In this document: one piece after another, positions 34,011-45,202 of the stretch
How the letters are laid out: each line of letters opens with the position of its first letter
Numbering within the stretch: the stretch's first letter is position 1
NCBI RefSeq assembly: GCF_022682495.2
Contig: NC_071397.1
Location: forward strand, 11,127,082-11,191,081
Length of the DNA stretch: 64,000 bases
Direction of reading: 5' to 3'
Origin: Desmodus rotundus
Taxonomy: Eukaryota; Chordata; Mammalia; Chiroptera; Phyllostomidae
Made by a program: the position numbers and the translations under genes
The notes under the pieces: model-generated
What the model saw: the letters and a program-made list of their open reading frames with translations, nothing else
What the model was told of the DNA's origin: nothing
Database searches by the model: none

Positions 34011-34801
34011 TCTTTTGCTATACACTAAAAAGTATTTCAGCTTAATTATGCTTGTAAAGAGGCCTATCTTTGACATTATTATGCAGTAGGCAGTGCAGAA
34101 AGACAGAAACCACGCTGTATTTTAAGTGGGGTGACTTTTCATACCATGAAGTAGTTGCTTATAAAATCATTGGGAAGGTTGGAGGGGCAGGTTCCCAGTG
34201 GAGCTACCATAAGACACAGAAATGCCCAGCCAGGCAGGAGGGTGGGGAAGGTAGGAGATCAGGGAGAGATCGGGAGATCGGGAACCACCTCAGTAACTAA
34301 ACCAGGAATCAGGAAACCAGACCAAGAAGCTGTCATCCTGACCAATATTGCCCCCAAGCCCCCAAGAAGCTGGTGACTGGACGCTGGAAAGCTGTGTTCA
34401 ACTGGCACAGTGCTGTATGCTTTTCCAAAGCCGTGGAGATGGAATGGACCCCGTGTCTTCATGACCTGGCTTGCTCGCAGGAGAAAAAGCCAAAAGCTTC
34501 TGGAAAGAAGGAGATTTCTGACTCATTTCCGCACCCACCCGGCAAAACTTAACTGCCATCTAGAACTCTGGGAAGTGTAGTTTTTAGCCTCCCAGACTGT
34601 GTAGTGTGGGGACGCACACTAGAAAGGTATGGTTATGGTCAGTGAGTCTCCAGGTGTAAGTTTATTTGAAACTCTGAGGTCATACCACTAAATGTAAAAG
34701 AGTCAGTGAACTAACCTCTTAAACTGAAGAATATCACAGTCCCTGCCTGAATCCTGCATGACGATTATCATCTATTACTACCTGCTAGCAACATATCAAA
34801 A
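34011..34801. other. Unassigned, probably old repeat
   Basis: Phrases such as 'actctgggaagtgtagtttt' and 'aaagaaggagatttctgact' give the impression of an interspersed repeat, but I cannot name its family. The short frames present have no domain. Confidence 0.35.
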
Positions 34802-34803
34802 TA

Positions 34804-35475
34804 CAAGGACTGTCTGGAAAAAGTCCAGCCATTATTAATATAATGAGAACGGTTTGCATGGCATGGATGTAACCTGGCAGCCAAGGAGAGTTGGCTGGAA
34901 TGCACATGTGTGAACAATGACGACTTCACTGTACTGGTCAGCAGGGGCGGTAGATGCCATTGAGTAAGCGTGTGTACTGTGTGGCCATTGCATTCAAAAT
35001 GACTGAGCAAGCAGAGCAATGAACCTGCATCAAATTTTGCATTAAGCTTGAACATTCCTCCACGGAAACTATTCAAATGATTCAGAAGGCTGCAGCTATG
35101 GGCAGCTGGCGATTGGCAGCTTTTCCATGACAGCACGCCTGATCATGCATCATGTCTGGTGCAGAGTTTTTTGGCAAAGCATCAGGTGACTCAGCCCCTC
35201 TACAGCCCATATTTGGTGCCCTGCATCTTCTGGCTTTTCCCAAAACTAAAATCACCTTTGAAAGGGAAGAAATTTCAGAGCATCGATGAGATTCAGAAAA
35301 ATACACTGGGGCAGCTGATGGTGAATAGGAGAATTGTGAGATCCCAAACCACCTAATTTGAAGGGGACTGAGGTGTCATTGTCCTATGTACAGTGTTTCT
35401 TGTATCTTATATCTTCTTCAATAAATGTCTCTATTTTTCATATTACATGGCCACACACTTTCTGGACAGACCTTG
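34804..35475 (+). mobile_element. Second internally deleted mariner-like transposon
   Basis: A 672-bp element flanked by TA (34802-34803 and 35476-35477). The left end reads 'caaggactgtctgg' and the complement of the right end 'caaggtctgtccagaaag'. In sense it holds a transposase N-terminus starting near 34999 with an early in-frame stop. After a large gap comes the C-terminal part (35159-35353, readable as 'SFLAKHQVTQPLYSPYLVPC' then 'IFWLFPKLK'). In mariner transposases the third catalytic Asp follows 'AP(S/C)'. Here the residue after 'PC' is Ile, so the triad is lost as well as the middle. Same family as 4081-4845, with a different deletion. Confidence 0.88.
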
Positions 35476-35559
35476 TATAAGACAGTCACTAAGGAAAAAA
35501 ATCACCTTCAGTGTTGATCCAAGTGAAACTTCTAGAAATAAAATAAACATTAAAAACAA
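35476..35559. other. Unassigned short spacer
   Basis: Between the mariner end and the L1-like block; nothing recognised. Confidence 0.4.
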
Positions 35560-36330
35560 ATCCAAAAACCTCAGCTGGCAGGTAAAATGGTAGATTAGAT
35601 ACAGTTGAAGAGAGAATTGGTGAACTGGAAACTCAGATTGAGGCAGAGAGACACCAGGAGACGGCAAATAGGAAAAGGAATGAAGAGTCTTGGGAGATAG
35701 AGGCCATATGTATAATAGGAGCTGCAGAGACAATTAACTCAGAGAATGGAAGAAAATATTTAGGGGGGATGGTTAAAGCATAATATTTCTAGAAGTTATT
35801 AAAGACATTCTTATTCAGACTTCCAAGCAGGCTAGATAAAAATAAATCCACCCATCAGAACACCAAAGACAAAGAAAATTTAATAAAAATGAAAAGAAGG
35901 AAACATAGGTCGCCTGTAAAGAAGCAACAGACTGGTGGGAGACTCACCAGCAACAATGGAGGCCATGAAATAAGTAGTAGCGTCCTCAGCGCGCTTAGGG
36001 TAACTACTCCACCTAAAAGTCTATGCATGAACTATCATTCAAGGAAGTAAAATATAGACTTTTCCAGTAATGCAGAGACCAAGAGAATGTATGACTCGCA
36101 GGCCCTCACTCAAAGATCTAAAAGACAAATGCCAGGAAACAGGAATTTGAATCTATAAAGAAAGAAGGAGATGCAAGGAAAAATGGTGAGCAAAGAAACT
36201 GGTAAATATTGACTAATTCTAAATAATAATAGATTCTTTAAAGTAATAATAACAATTAATTTTAAGCCAGGGGAATTAAAAACAAAAACGTACTAGAAAA
36301 TAATAACAGAGAAGATGAGGGTCATTGTCA
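35560..36330 (+). repeat. L1/HAL1-like relic
   Basis: 'gaacaccaaagacaaagaaa', 'agcaacaatggaggccatga', 'aggccctcactcaaagatct' and 'gcaaagaaactggtaaatat' follow a well-known block of old L1M/HAL1 elements in order. Heavily diverged and non-coding. Confidence 0.7.
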
Positions 36331-37026
36331 GAGTTAAAGCCTTTCAAGGCCCTTGTTTCATCTGGAAGGAGGGAAGGGATACTGATTAGACCTTGTTTGG
36401 TCAGGATGTGCTCATTGCGTGTTTAGAGTAGCTATTCAAAGGCTAGAAATAGAATGTATAACAGGAAAGCTAAGGGCTCCTCCCCATTTGCCTCCAAGAG
36501 AAGAGGAAGGGTTCTAGCTGCAGTGTACATTTCAGCGTGGAGGACAAGTAGTACAGTTTAAAAACACTTTCCTCTTTCAGTCCCACATAAATAGGAGACA
36601 CAAGGAAAAAAAATGGATGTATTTCCTTGCTGGAGATTTGCTAACTCAGCCTTTGCTCGATGTCACCCAGAAACTGGAAAGAATCACATAGCAAGGGGGG
36701 CTTGGAACCCTGCCCTCAGCCTGGCCTTCTCCTTCGCTGGGCCCTGGCTGCTAGCTCACCTATAGCTCCTGTCCATCCCCTGGGCTGAGACTGTGTCTCC
36801 CACACCCCCCGCCCAGCTTCATCCCAGCTTGGCACCTGACTTGTTCTTTCCAAGCCCTTCGTTAGTCCCAGAACTCGGAGCTCATCCCTGCCTCTTGCTC
36901 AGCATCAAATGCAAGGCCTGCCCCTGCCTGTCACATGCTGCCTGCCATGTCCAGACAACAGTTTTGCATGGTAAGAGGTGCCACCTAACTGAGTGTTTGT
37001 GAGCCATCCTCATGCCAGGCACCTTC
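36331..37026. other. Unassigned DNA
   Basis: The first 150 bp may continue the L1-like block. After 36700 the sequence is C-rich on the plus strand and has no recognised feature. Confidence 0.35.
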
Positions 37027-37160
37027 AGGCAAGCTCCTGAGCCCCTCAGACCTCCGTGTTCTCAGCTGTAAGTGGGGACAAGGAGAGCGCCTACCTCATA
37101 GTGCTGAGTCTCTGTATGTAGAGCATGTTGGATGGCACCTGCTTTCAGTAAGTACAGGGT
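37027..37160 (+). repeat. MIR SINE relic
   Basis: 'gctcctgagcccctcagacc', 'tgttctcagctgtaagtggg' and 'gcgcctacctcatagtgctg' are MIR blocks in order. Confidence 0.75.
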
Positions 37161-37164
37161 GTGC

Positions 37165-37284
37165 ATTGTTCTTTCAGCCCCATGTTACCGGGGAAGAAAC
37201 CGAGGCCTGGAGAAGCTCAGTAACTTGTTTGTGCCCAAACGCTGTCATGCTCGCAGAGGCCAAAGCCAACTCCAGTACCCGTAA
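37165..37284 (-). repeat. MIR SINE relic
   Basis: 'gttaccggggaagaaaccga', 'ggcctggagaagctcagtaa' and 'cttgtttgtgcccaa' are the complement of the MIR core, lying next to a plus-strand MIR. Confidence 0.7.
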
Positions 37285-38187
37285 ATGGAGCAGTGGCCCC
37301 TACAGGTAGCTTTGTCCCAGCCCAGAAGTGGGTCTTGTTCCAGGCCCTCAGCTATGTATCATGTCCCTGTAACTGACCAGACCATGCTTGGCCTTGGGAA
37401 CAAGTGTGGGACGAGCCATCGTAAGGCAGTGGGCTCAAAACTGGAGAGACGTGCGCAGGTCAGACTAGAATGCTCTCTCTGTTTGAGCGATAGGAAGATG
37501 AAACTTAAAATTCAGCAGCAAGTGATGAGCCAGGTGACCAGCAGCAGCCAGCCTAGCAATGCGGCCATGGGTTTGGCTGGAGTTGCGGAGACCCAGAGAG
37601 GGGGTCGTGCCCACCACCCTGAGTGGCCCCAGGGCATGGAGGCACCTCTGTGGATCTCCTTCAGACCGTGGGGCACACGGCTCATTCCACTGGAGCTCAA
37701 TTACTGCCAAAGGGAGCTTGACAAAATGAGCAAAGTAGTTGTAAAGTCACAGCTAAGACTCGGCATGCTGGGTGGGTGCAAGGACGAAGCTTCCGTGAGG
37801 GAATTGAGAACTAGGGCCATGGGAGCCCCTCATTTAAATTGCCCTGTGCAGAAGAGTCCTCTGACAAGACCCTTTGGTACCTTTGGAATTGGACCCTGGG
37901 CCTCTTGGGTGCTGCTTAGGGTTGGTCATCCTCAGTCTTCAATAATCTGGGTGAGACATTTTTCATCCACACCTCCCTATTGGGCATGGTGGTTGGAATG
38001 TTCACTCGGGCTTGCTGCTCACATTCAAGTCCTGGGCCCACCCCTTCCCGGGAGCCACCCTCAAGGGCATCGTGAATGCAAAGGGCAAAGGGCCCTCAGC
38101 CACATAAGCCACGTAGAAAGGCGCAAGTGCTCAGGAAATGCTTGCACGTGTTCCTGGGAGGAGGGCAGGGAAGACAGCGGTGGTTAG
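37285..38187 (+). other. Longest open frame in the window (300 codons), unsupported as a gene
   Basis: An uninterrupted ATG-to-stop frame with no recognisable domain, signal peptide, membrane segment or repeat. It lies exactly between two MIR relics and its last codons run into the MIR at 38183. In 64 kb read in six frames, one frame near this length is unusual but possible by chance in GC-rich DNA. I saw no Kozak context, splice structure or codon pattern that supports coding. Alternatives are a lineage-specific orphan or a long non-coding RNA exon. Confidence 0.15.
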
Positions 38188-38395
38188 GAGCACTTGCTTT
38201 AGAATCAGCGAATCTGGGTTTGAATCCCAGGGTTTAATTCTCAGAAACCAATCTAGTCTCCCCAGCCTCAGTTTCTTCATTTGTAAAATAGGGATAAACA
38301 CGCCCACCCCTTGAGTCGTTACAAGGAGAACGAGTGAGGTAAGGTGAGTTGAGAGCTGCGTGCGGGGACAGCCTCCAAACGCACAAGGTACCATG
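38183..38395 (+). repeat. MIR SINE relic
   Basis: 'agaatcagcgaatctgggtt', 'tgaatcccagggtttaattc', 'cagcctcagtttcttcattt' and 'gtaaaatagggataaacacg' give a clear MIR core. Confidence 0.88.
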
Positions 38396-38407
38396 GTAAC
38401 GATGATG

Positions 38408-38505
38408 ATGATGTTCCTTAAGGCAGCTGGAGCTTTGGGAGGTAAAGTGTCCTGTCCACGGTCGCCCAGCTGGTAAGGCAGGACTGGGTCCCAAACCAGG
38501 TGTGC
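38408..38505 (-). repeat. MIR SINE relic
   Basis: 'gggaggtaaagtgtcctgtc', 'cacggtcgcccagctggtaa' and 'ggactgggtcccaaaccagg' are the complement of a MIR core. Confidence 0.65.
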
Positions 38506-38738
38506 TGAATCTCTCCTGGAGCTCTTGTGCCAGCTCTTGGTACCTGCCCCGGAAGCCACTGTGTCCCTCACTCCCCAGCGTCCTGGAGTTCTGGTTTTGT
38601 GATGGAGTAAATGCAGGACCTGTTTTGAGCCCTGAAAACCCTATGCTTTCACTTTTCCAGCTCAGGAGGCAGTGTTTTGAGCTGATTTCAGAAGCGTACA
38701 TTTCCAGTCCAGGGCAAGGCAGGAGGGAGAAGCGGGTC

Positions 38739-38763
38739 TTTTTTTTTTTTTTGGTGGGGGGGC
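38739..38763 (+). repeat. T-run followed by G-run
   Basis: About 14 T are followed by GGTGGGGGGG. Confidence 0.9.
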
Positions 38764-38867
38764 TATTCTTTAGGAAAGAAATTTGACTAGACACTGAAAG
38801 AGAAGGCCGTGTGAGGGGGAAAGAAACCAAGCCGGCCTTTGGGCAAGGGGCTTGACTAGGGAGCCCA

Positions 38868-38932
38868 GGGGTGGGGGTAAGCTGCATTGCAGAAGAGGCC
38901 CCTGGGCCTGGGGCGGGGGCTGGGAGGGGCTG
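38868..38932 (+). other. Potential G-quadruplex cluster
   Basis: G-runs of three or more are closely spaced: 'aggggtgggggtaag' at about 38868-38882, and 'ggcctggggcgggggctggg' followed by AGGGG near 38907-38930. These fit four-run G-quadruplex patterns. Formation in the cell is inference. Confidence 0.55.
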
Positions 38933-40682
38933 GCCAGGCCCCCCTCGCAGAGGTTGTCTCCTTGCTCTGGGAAGCCGGTGAAAGCTCTACCTGGTTTGTG
39001 CTCCTTGAATTTTTTCCAATCGCCATGTGGAGCTGCCAACATTTTCCACATTAAGAACAAATCAAAAGAGATTTTTCACTAAGCATGAGTTAGTGCAAGG
39101 GAATGAGAGCAAATCAAATTCATGCAAAAATAGAGGAAATTAATTTTTAAAAAGTCCAACTGAACACCCTGTAATTTTCAGTGATTTCCTTTCAGGGAAA
39201 CTGACCACTGTCACTATAAACAAAGAAGAGAATAAATAAATAAAAAGGGAAAGAAGCTTGTGTTTTTTTTCTCCTTGCCTCCCTGATGGATGGTTTATAG
39301 AGGCCTCGGGATAAAAGTCAGCCTCTAATTGTTCCCAGATGGTGCCCGCCTCTGCCCGTGCTTTGGTGTTTCCCCATGCCTCAGCCCGGCCTGCCAGACA
39401 GGCTGGTGGTGACGGGCACTGGACACTCCTCCCCTTGGCTCTGGCTGCAGCCAGATGGAGAGGGGCGGCAGAAGGTCAGGGCCCTTGGTGGGAGGGCAGA
39501 TGGCCATGGAAACCCCATCGCCACCATGGAAATGACAATTGGCCTGAGCCAGCACCAACACCCACCCCCTTCCCTTCAGCGCGGCTGGGCTCCTGCATCT
39601 GGTCCACCGAGGGGCTCCTGTGTCTCCTTTCTCTCGGGGTCACCTTCCTCAACTTGCTCACTCCATCTTCTTGGGGCCCACCGAAATCCTGTCACTAAGA
39701 AGGGGTCCCAGCTGGGCAAAGATCCTCTCCTAACTCAGGAGGACTTTGCCCTTCCGGTGCACGGCCAGTATCCTGGCACCTGGACGGGTTATTTCTCATG
39801 AGCAGCCTCAACCCATTTCTGGAAGGAGGCAGGTGTTCTTGTGGGTTTGGGGTAAGGGTCTCTATGGACTGCCCCCAGGTGGCCTCACCGTCCCATCCGC
39901 TAGTCCCCTCACCTCATGTTGCCGTCCCCATCGCCTCTGCTGGGTCTCTGCTCCCTTCGGCGTGGGACTCCTGGTTGACCGCATGGGAAGTGCCTGCTGT
40001 CTTCTTGTCCCTCCCCCACCCTGCCTCCCAGAAGTGAAGCCTGAAATGCCATCTGGACGGTCCCGTCCTGGCTCCTCCGCACCTGGGATTAGGTGGGGAG
40101 GGCGGACATGCAGCCAGACCCAGAGCCTCTGTTCTCCCCTCCTTGGCTTCTCTGTTGACTGTGTTTCAGAGACTCTCATGCTTTTCTGGGACCAGACATT
40201 CTCTTTGTACATGAGAAGACAGAAGGCTTTCTCTGTGAAGAACTTGGAAATGACTTTTGGTTGTTGAGTATGTCTTACAAAACAAATATCATGATGAGTT
40301 GGGGTAAATGAATCAGAAACAGATGGATAAAATTTATCTGAAACACAGAATTTCAACCCAGAGGGAGGGCTGGGAGAAGCGCTCAGGGTTTCCATGAGCC
40401 CAACATACGAGGAAGGGGCTGGGGTCCCTTGCCCGATTCCAACCAGCTAGTCTGGGAGCACCCAGCATCAGCATCAGCCCACGGAGGCCAGTTATCAGGA
40501 ACACAGCCGCTATCAAGTTTCTGAAACGTGGCTTCTGAAAACGAGCTGTTCTAATTTACAGCGTACCTTCTAACTACTCCCCTGGAGCACAGGCTCCCTG
40601 GAAGATGGAAATTATTTTGGAGATAACCAGTTGCTGGGTTTGGCTTCCATTCTGCAACAGTTACATGTGTGGAAAGAGGCCC
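38933..40682. other. Unassigned DNA with a candidate conserved block
   Basis: The AT-rich stretch at about 39000-39250 stands out between GC-rich flanks and looks unique rather than repetitive. Frames of 119-177 codons at 39339-40395 overlap on both strands and have no domain. Confidence 0.4.
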
Positions 40683-40730
40683 TGATTGGTGGGGTGGGAG
40701 TGTGCTGGGAGGGGGGGGCGCGGGGGGCAG
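40683..40730 (+). other. Potential G-quadruplex run
   Basis: G-rich stretch with at least four G-runs, including 'gggagggggggggcgcgggg'-like sequence near 40709-40727. It directly precedes an AT-rich unique-looking block (40735-40905). Confidence 0.6.
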
Positions 40731-41369
40731 ACACATCAGTGGTTTCAACAAGAATGCGAAAATACTGTATTTTGTGACAAAGTTGCTCCAGGGCAGGCAG
40801 ATTACTCACAAATCGGTTACAGATTTCCTTGAAATATGCAGGGACTTCCATGCAGAAGAAAGGGAGTTTGGGGCCCAAATGCATTTGGAGTTGTGCTGAC
40901 CTCCGAAACTGGGAACAGAGTTGGAGAAGATGACCGGCCGCAGCAGAGGCTCCTGGGCAAGTCCTCGCCCTTCCCACGCGTGTGGCCGCAGGGCGGCTCT
41001 GCAGGAGTCTCAAGACAACTTGCTACCCGCTCGGCTCTCCAGTCTGCTTGTTTTGGTGTCAGTCTCTCCAAAACTGACCCGAGCCTGCCATTCTTACTAC
41101 CACGCAGCGATCTTCCTTCAGAGAAGGGGAAGTCTTGCTTTCCAGTTGGGGACAACGTGATGTTTGACACCAAAATGAAAAGCAGTTGGGGATCTGTTCC
41201 GAATTTAATGTTCTACTGAAAAATTCATACACTCCATCACACGCGCGGCTGTGGCCCTTCCTAGGAAACCCAAAGCATTGGTGAATGTTAGCTCACACTT
41301 GCATCTACGGTGGGATGCTTTGTGCCTGCTCCCCTCTAGATGCTCCTACTTCATCCGGGGCAATGGCAT
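40731..41369. other. Unassigned DNA
   Basis: The block at 40735-40905 looks like unique sequence and may be a conserved element. Two frames (118 codons minus, 127 codons plus) overlap and have no domain. Confidence 0.35.
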
Positions 41370-41935
41370 CTGCACAAGCTGGAAATCTCAGGGTCACCCT
41401 TGAGCATTCCCTCCTGTTCACCCTCAGATCCAGTCTGTTGGCCAGCCCTGGACGTGTCCTCCTGAGCCCAAGATGTTCTTGAATCCACACAATGCCACTG
41501 TTCCCCTCAAGGCCACCAGCATCTTCGGCCTGGACAACCTCGATCACTGTTCCTCTAGCCTTTCTGCCAGTGCATCCCCCACACGGCTGCTGCAGGAGCT
41601 GTTTCTCTTCTCAAAGCGTAATTCAGATCATGATGCAGTTTATACATTTCTCTGCAGAAGCTGCGCTGTGGCTTCTTGTTGTGGTTAGATTAAATCCAAC
41701 CTTCTCACAGAGACCTTGAAGGCCTTGCATGATCCAACCCCCGCTTCCTTCAGCTCCGTCTTATTTTCCACTCTGCCCTGCACACCGCCTTCCCTGGAAC
41801 CCAGCTACCCCTGCCCCACCCAGACCCCACACCCACCTGAAGCCCTTCACAGACACGTGTCACTAGTTCCTTCTCCTGCTTCTAGTCTCCGCTTAAGTGT
41901 CTTCTCCAGTTTGTCCGTAGACAACACTATAATGA
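41370..41935 (+). repeat. L2-like LINE relic
   Basis: 'gaaatctcagggtcaccctt', 'gattaaatccaaccttctca', 'aaggccttgcatgatccaac', 'tgccctgcacaccgccttcc' and 'ttaagtgtcttctccag' follow a common old LINE 3' block that I associate with L2. Family name is tentative. Confidence 0.6.
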
Positions 41936-44254
41936 TCCAAAGCTCCAAGACCTTAAAGCAAGTCAGCCACTGATTAGAATAGAAAATGGAAAAGTTTCCT
42001 GGCTGCAGATCTTAATTTCTGTTTAGTTTTTGACACTCGTTAGCATAAAAACATACTTTTGCACGTGTGTATGCATGCGTTAACACGAAACATTAGCACA
42101 GAACACACACATCATCACTGAGAAGAGGGCCGAGAAGAGCAGTGCTGGGGCTCGTGAGCAATCCTCGCGATGAAAAAACCACCGTAACCGTGGGCCCTGC
42201 CGGTCCAGGGAGCCCTGCGCAGGTGGTTCTGAGAGCAAGGGCATTCCTTATGGTTCCTGGCCGCGGAGGAGGACACCTGCTGGGTCCGGGTGAGTGAGCG
42301 GGGTAAGCGGGAGCACTCCACTGCCCCTGGGGAGACAGGCAGAGGGCGGGAAGGGGAGAAAGGAAGTGCAGGAGGAAGGTCTGGTTTAGGACAGACAAGG
42401 TAAGGGAGGGTCTTAGGGCACTTGATTCTATTTGATTCTCTCTTCTCTAATTACACCCGTTACAAAACAACGCCTACTCTCTTGGAAACTATTAAACACT
42501 ACGCAATATCAAGATCTAGGGGGAACAAGTCTCCTAACGCTCCCTTATCCAAAGACAAATATTGCTATTATTCTGATGCATTTATTCCTGCCTTTTCCTG
42601 CGCAGGTATTTTTTCACTCTGGTTGTTTTTTATTTATTTTTTTATGTTATTCAGCAGTCATTGTACTGTACATACGACTCTCTGCCCTCCTTTTTCTATT
42701 AACCTAAGTGGTTTTTTATTTGGATTATTACTTACTCGCTGAGAATTTCATTTTTAAAGGGATAAATACACCCAAGGTTCAGTTTATCTTTTCCTTATGA
42801 ATGAGAATTTATCTATAGTAGTCAGTTTTACACATAAAGCAGGGATCAACAATTTTTGCATGAAAAATTTAGAATGACTTTCTCAGGATAGATTAGATGG
42901 ATTCTTTAAGTCATTTTAACCTGTAACTTCAGATTTATTTGGTGCCTTGAGGTCAGTAGACATTTTCAAACCTCTTTCTCTTTCGATCTCCTTTTGTTTT
43001 CCCTTAGATTCCTTACAAAGTAACTTCGAAATGGGTGCGGCAGGCCACACCCAGCCATGGGTGAGATGGCTCATCAGCAAAGCCCCTCTGCCCTTCTCCC
43101 TGGGCACACAGCTAGATGCACTTCCAGCTTCTCTCGCTGGGAAGATGTGTCACAAGGTTGAGTTTATCTGATGGAACGCAAGAAGAAGTGAGCCGTCTAG
43201 CTTCTCTGCCTTGTCCAAAAGTCTCCCGCGTGGGATCCAGCCGCAGTGTCGTTCTTCCATCGACTGGGTGCACAACGCCCAGCAGAGTGCCAGGGCCGTG
43301 AGGTAAACAGAAGGAGCCCGGTCCCCGAGTGATGTGGAAGAGAATCACCGTGCCTTTCTGAACAGTTGTCCAGAGCGATCTCTGTGAGCACCTTGGATCC
43401 TGTTGAGATGGTACAGTTTGGTCCGTTTGTTACAACAGTTTAGCCTACACTCATAAATATAGGGTGCAGATAAAGCCCCACCAACATTAATATCCAACTT
43501 TTGATGGCTTTGGGTCCCTACTAGCATGCAGGCAGCACTTCCTCCCCTCCCCCAGGCGTTTGTGGAGGTTCTGGATTTCTGGGCACACGGGAAGAGTTTG
43601 TTTACCCTCATCCCTCTGACTCACCAAGCAATCCCCTCTCCTTCCCCAGGTGAATACAGCGCAGCTGCTGTCCACCCCCCAGAGGAGTGGCCTTGGAGTC
43701 CACCGAGTCAGGGGCATGCTTTGGGTTCTTCAAGGATAGGGACTACATGAGGCTCCACCTGGCCAAAGGGTTTAGGCCCCTCCCCTGAGCTGTCCCGTGG
43801 GAGGGGCTCCATGGGTCCCGGTAGAACACATAGGCTGCTGGATGGAATTGGGGGAAGTTCTGAATGGCACTGCCCAAGGCAAAGGCAAAGGCAAGGATAA
43901 CCAAGGTTGGGGGAGGCAGCGGGCAGCCGGCGACAGATGCAGCGGGAGCAGGCTGGAGCAGAGGAGCACCCCGCCCTGGAGGTTCCTGGGAGCTCCAGAG
44001 CAGGGCCTGTGGCCTTGCTCACGGGAGCTGAGGGGTCTTCCAAGGTGCCAAATCTGTTTAAGCATGTGGCACAAAATTATAAGGCGCTATTTCCTGAGCT
44101 GCCTAATTTAAAAGCCCACATCAATGACTCAGAAATAAAAATATTTCATATTCCACATACGATGAAAGCTTCCTCAGTGCCAGGGTTTCCACTAAGGAGC
44201 CTCTTGCTCTTGAGATGGTCCCCCTTGCACAGTTTCAGAGTCCACTCTGTCACA
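41936..44254. other. Unassigned DNA
   Basis: About 2.3 kb with no recognised gene. AT-rich at 42425-43000, GC-rich before and after. A short 'aaggcaaaggcaaaggcaag' run occurs near 43876-43896. The segment 44040-44200 is AT-rich and unique-looking. Confidence 0.35.
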
Positions 44255-44425
44255 AGGAGGGGTACAGTGAAGTTGTCAAGTCCCAGCCCCAACGGCTCAG
44301 CCAGTCAAGGGCAAGTTCCTCACCGCCCTGTGCCTGGTTTCCTCGTCTGTAAGCTAGGGACAGAAGTGGAACCTGTCTCACAGGTATTGGGTCACACAAC
44401 TGTCCAGAAGGCAGTGATTATTATG
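44255..44425 (+). repeat. MIR SINE relic
   Basis: 'agggcaagttcctcaccgcc', 'ctgtgcctggtttcctcgtc' and 'tgtaagctagggacagaagt' follow MIR order. Confidence 0.7.
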
Positions 44426-44991
44426 AGAAACAGGCTTTCTCTGGCTGCATGCTCCAGCTTAGCACAGAGTCTGACCTCTCATCTACCGGACACCTGAACT
44501 GAGTAAAATAACTCTCCAGTTTGCAGAGCACGTTCATGCTTTTTTTTAAAATTTCAATTCAGGTCTTTATTTTCATTTTTAAAAACTTATACAGGTCTAA
44601 TTATTTTTTTGGACTAGGTTTGCCGGGCTTTTGGAAAAATCTCTGTCTTGGTTAGCGGCAAACTTTAAACACTAGCATTTGGGTTTAGTTTGGCCTTCAT
44701 TGAAGAGAGCTGCTTGAACTGGCGTGGGGGGCACCGTTTGGCTCAGCTCCAAGTCTGACCAGGGGATTTTGATCGTCTCTCTTTGTCGCTCTCCGGGGCA
44801 TGCACAAATAGAGGCAGTCGTGCCACAGAGGTCAGTGTGTCTGCACACTCTGCAAGGTGCTGGGCTGTAGGCACTTCATTAAAAAATTTCTTGAAAAGAG
44901 TGGTTCTTGAGCATCTTGAAACATGGCTGTTGAGAGGTCTCAGAACCACACCGATCACATTGCGGGACTATGGTGGAGACAGGTGTTTTTG
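44426..44991. other. Unassigned DNA
   Basis: T-rich at 44540-44620. No recognised repeat or gene. Confidence 0.4.
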
Positions 44992-45202
44992 TTTTAAAGA
45001 TTTTATTTATTTATTTTTAGAGAGAGAAGGAGGGAGGGAGAAAGAGAGGGAGAGAAACATCAATACATGGTTGTCTCTTGCCATGCCCCCTACTGGGGAC
45101 CTGGCCCACAACGCAACCCAGGCATGTGTCCTGACTGAGAATCGAACTGGCGACCCTTTGGTTCGCAGGCCAGCACTCAATCCACTGAGCCATACCAGCC
45201 AG
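44992..45202 (-). mobile_element. VES-type SINE with 10-bp target duplication
   Basis: Minus-strand copy: T-rich tail, GA-rich part, 'tgtctcttgccatgcccccta', box B-like segment complementary to about 45137-45150, stem ending 'cataccagccagg'. A perfect 10-bp duplication, 'ggtgtttttg', lies at 44982-44991 and 45203-45212. Confidence 0.9.

Noticed and set aside
38234..38887. A 217-codon minus-strand frame
   Set aside because: Runs across MIR relics and the T-run at 38739 (giving a lysine run); no recognisable domain.
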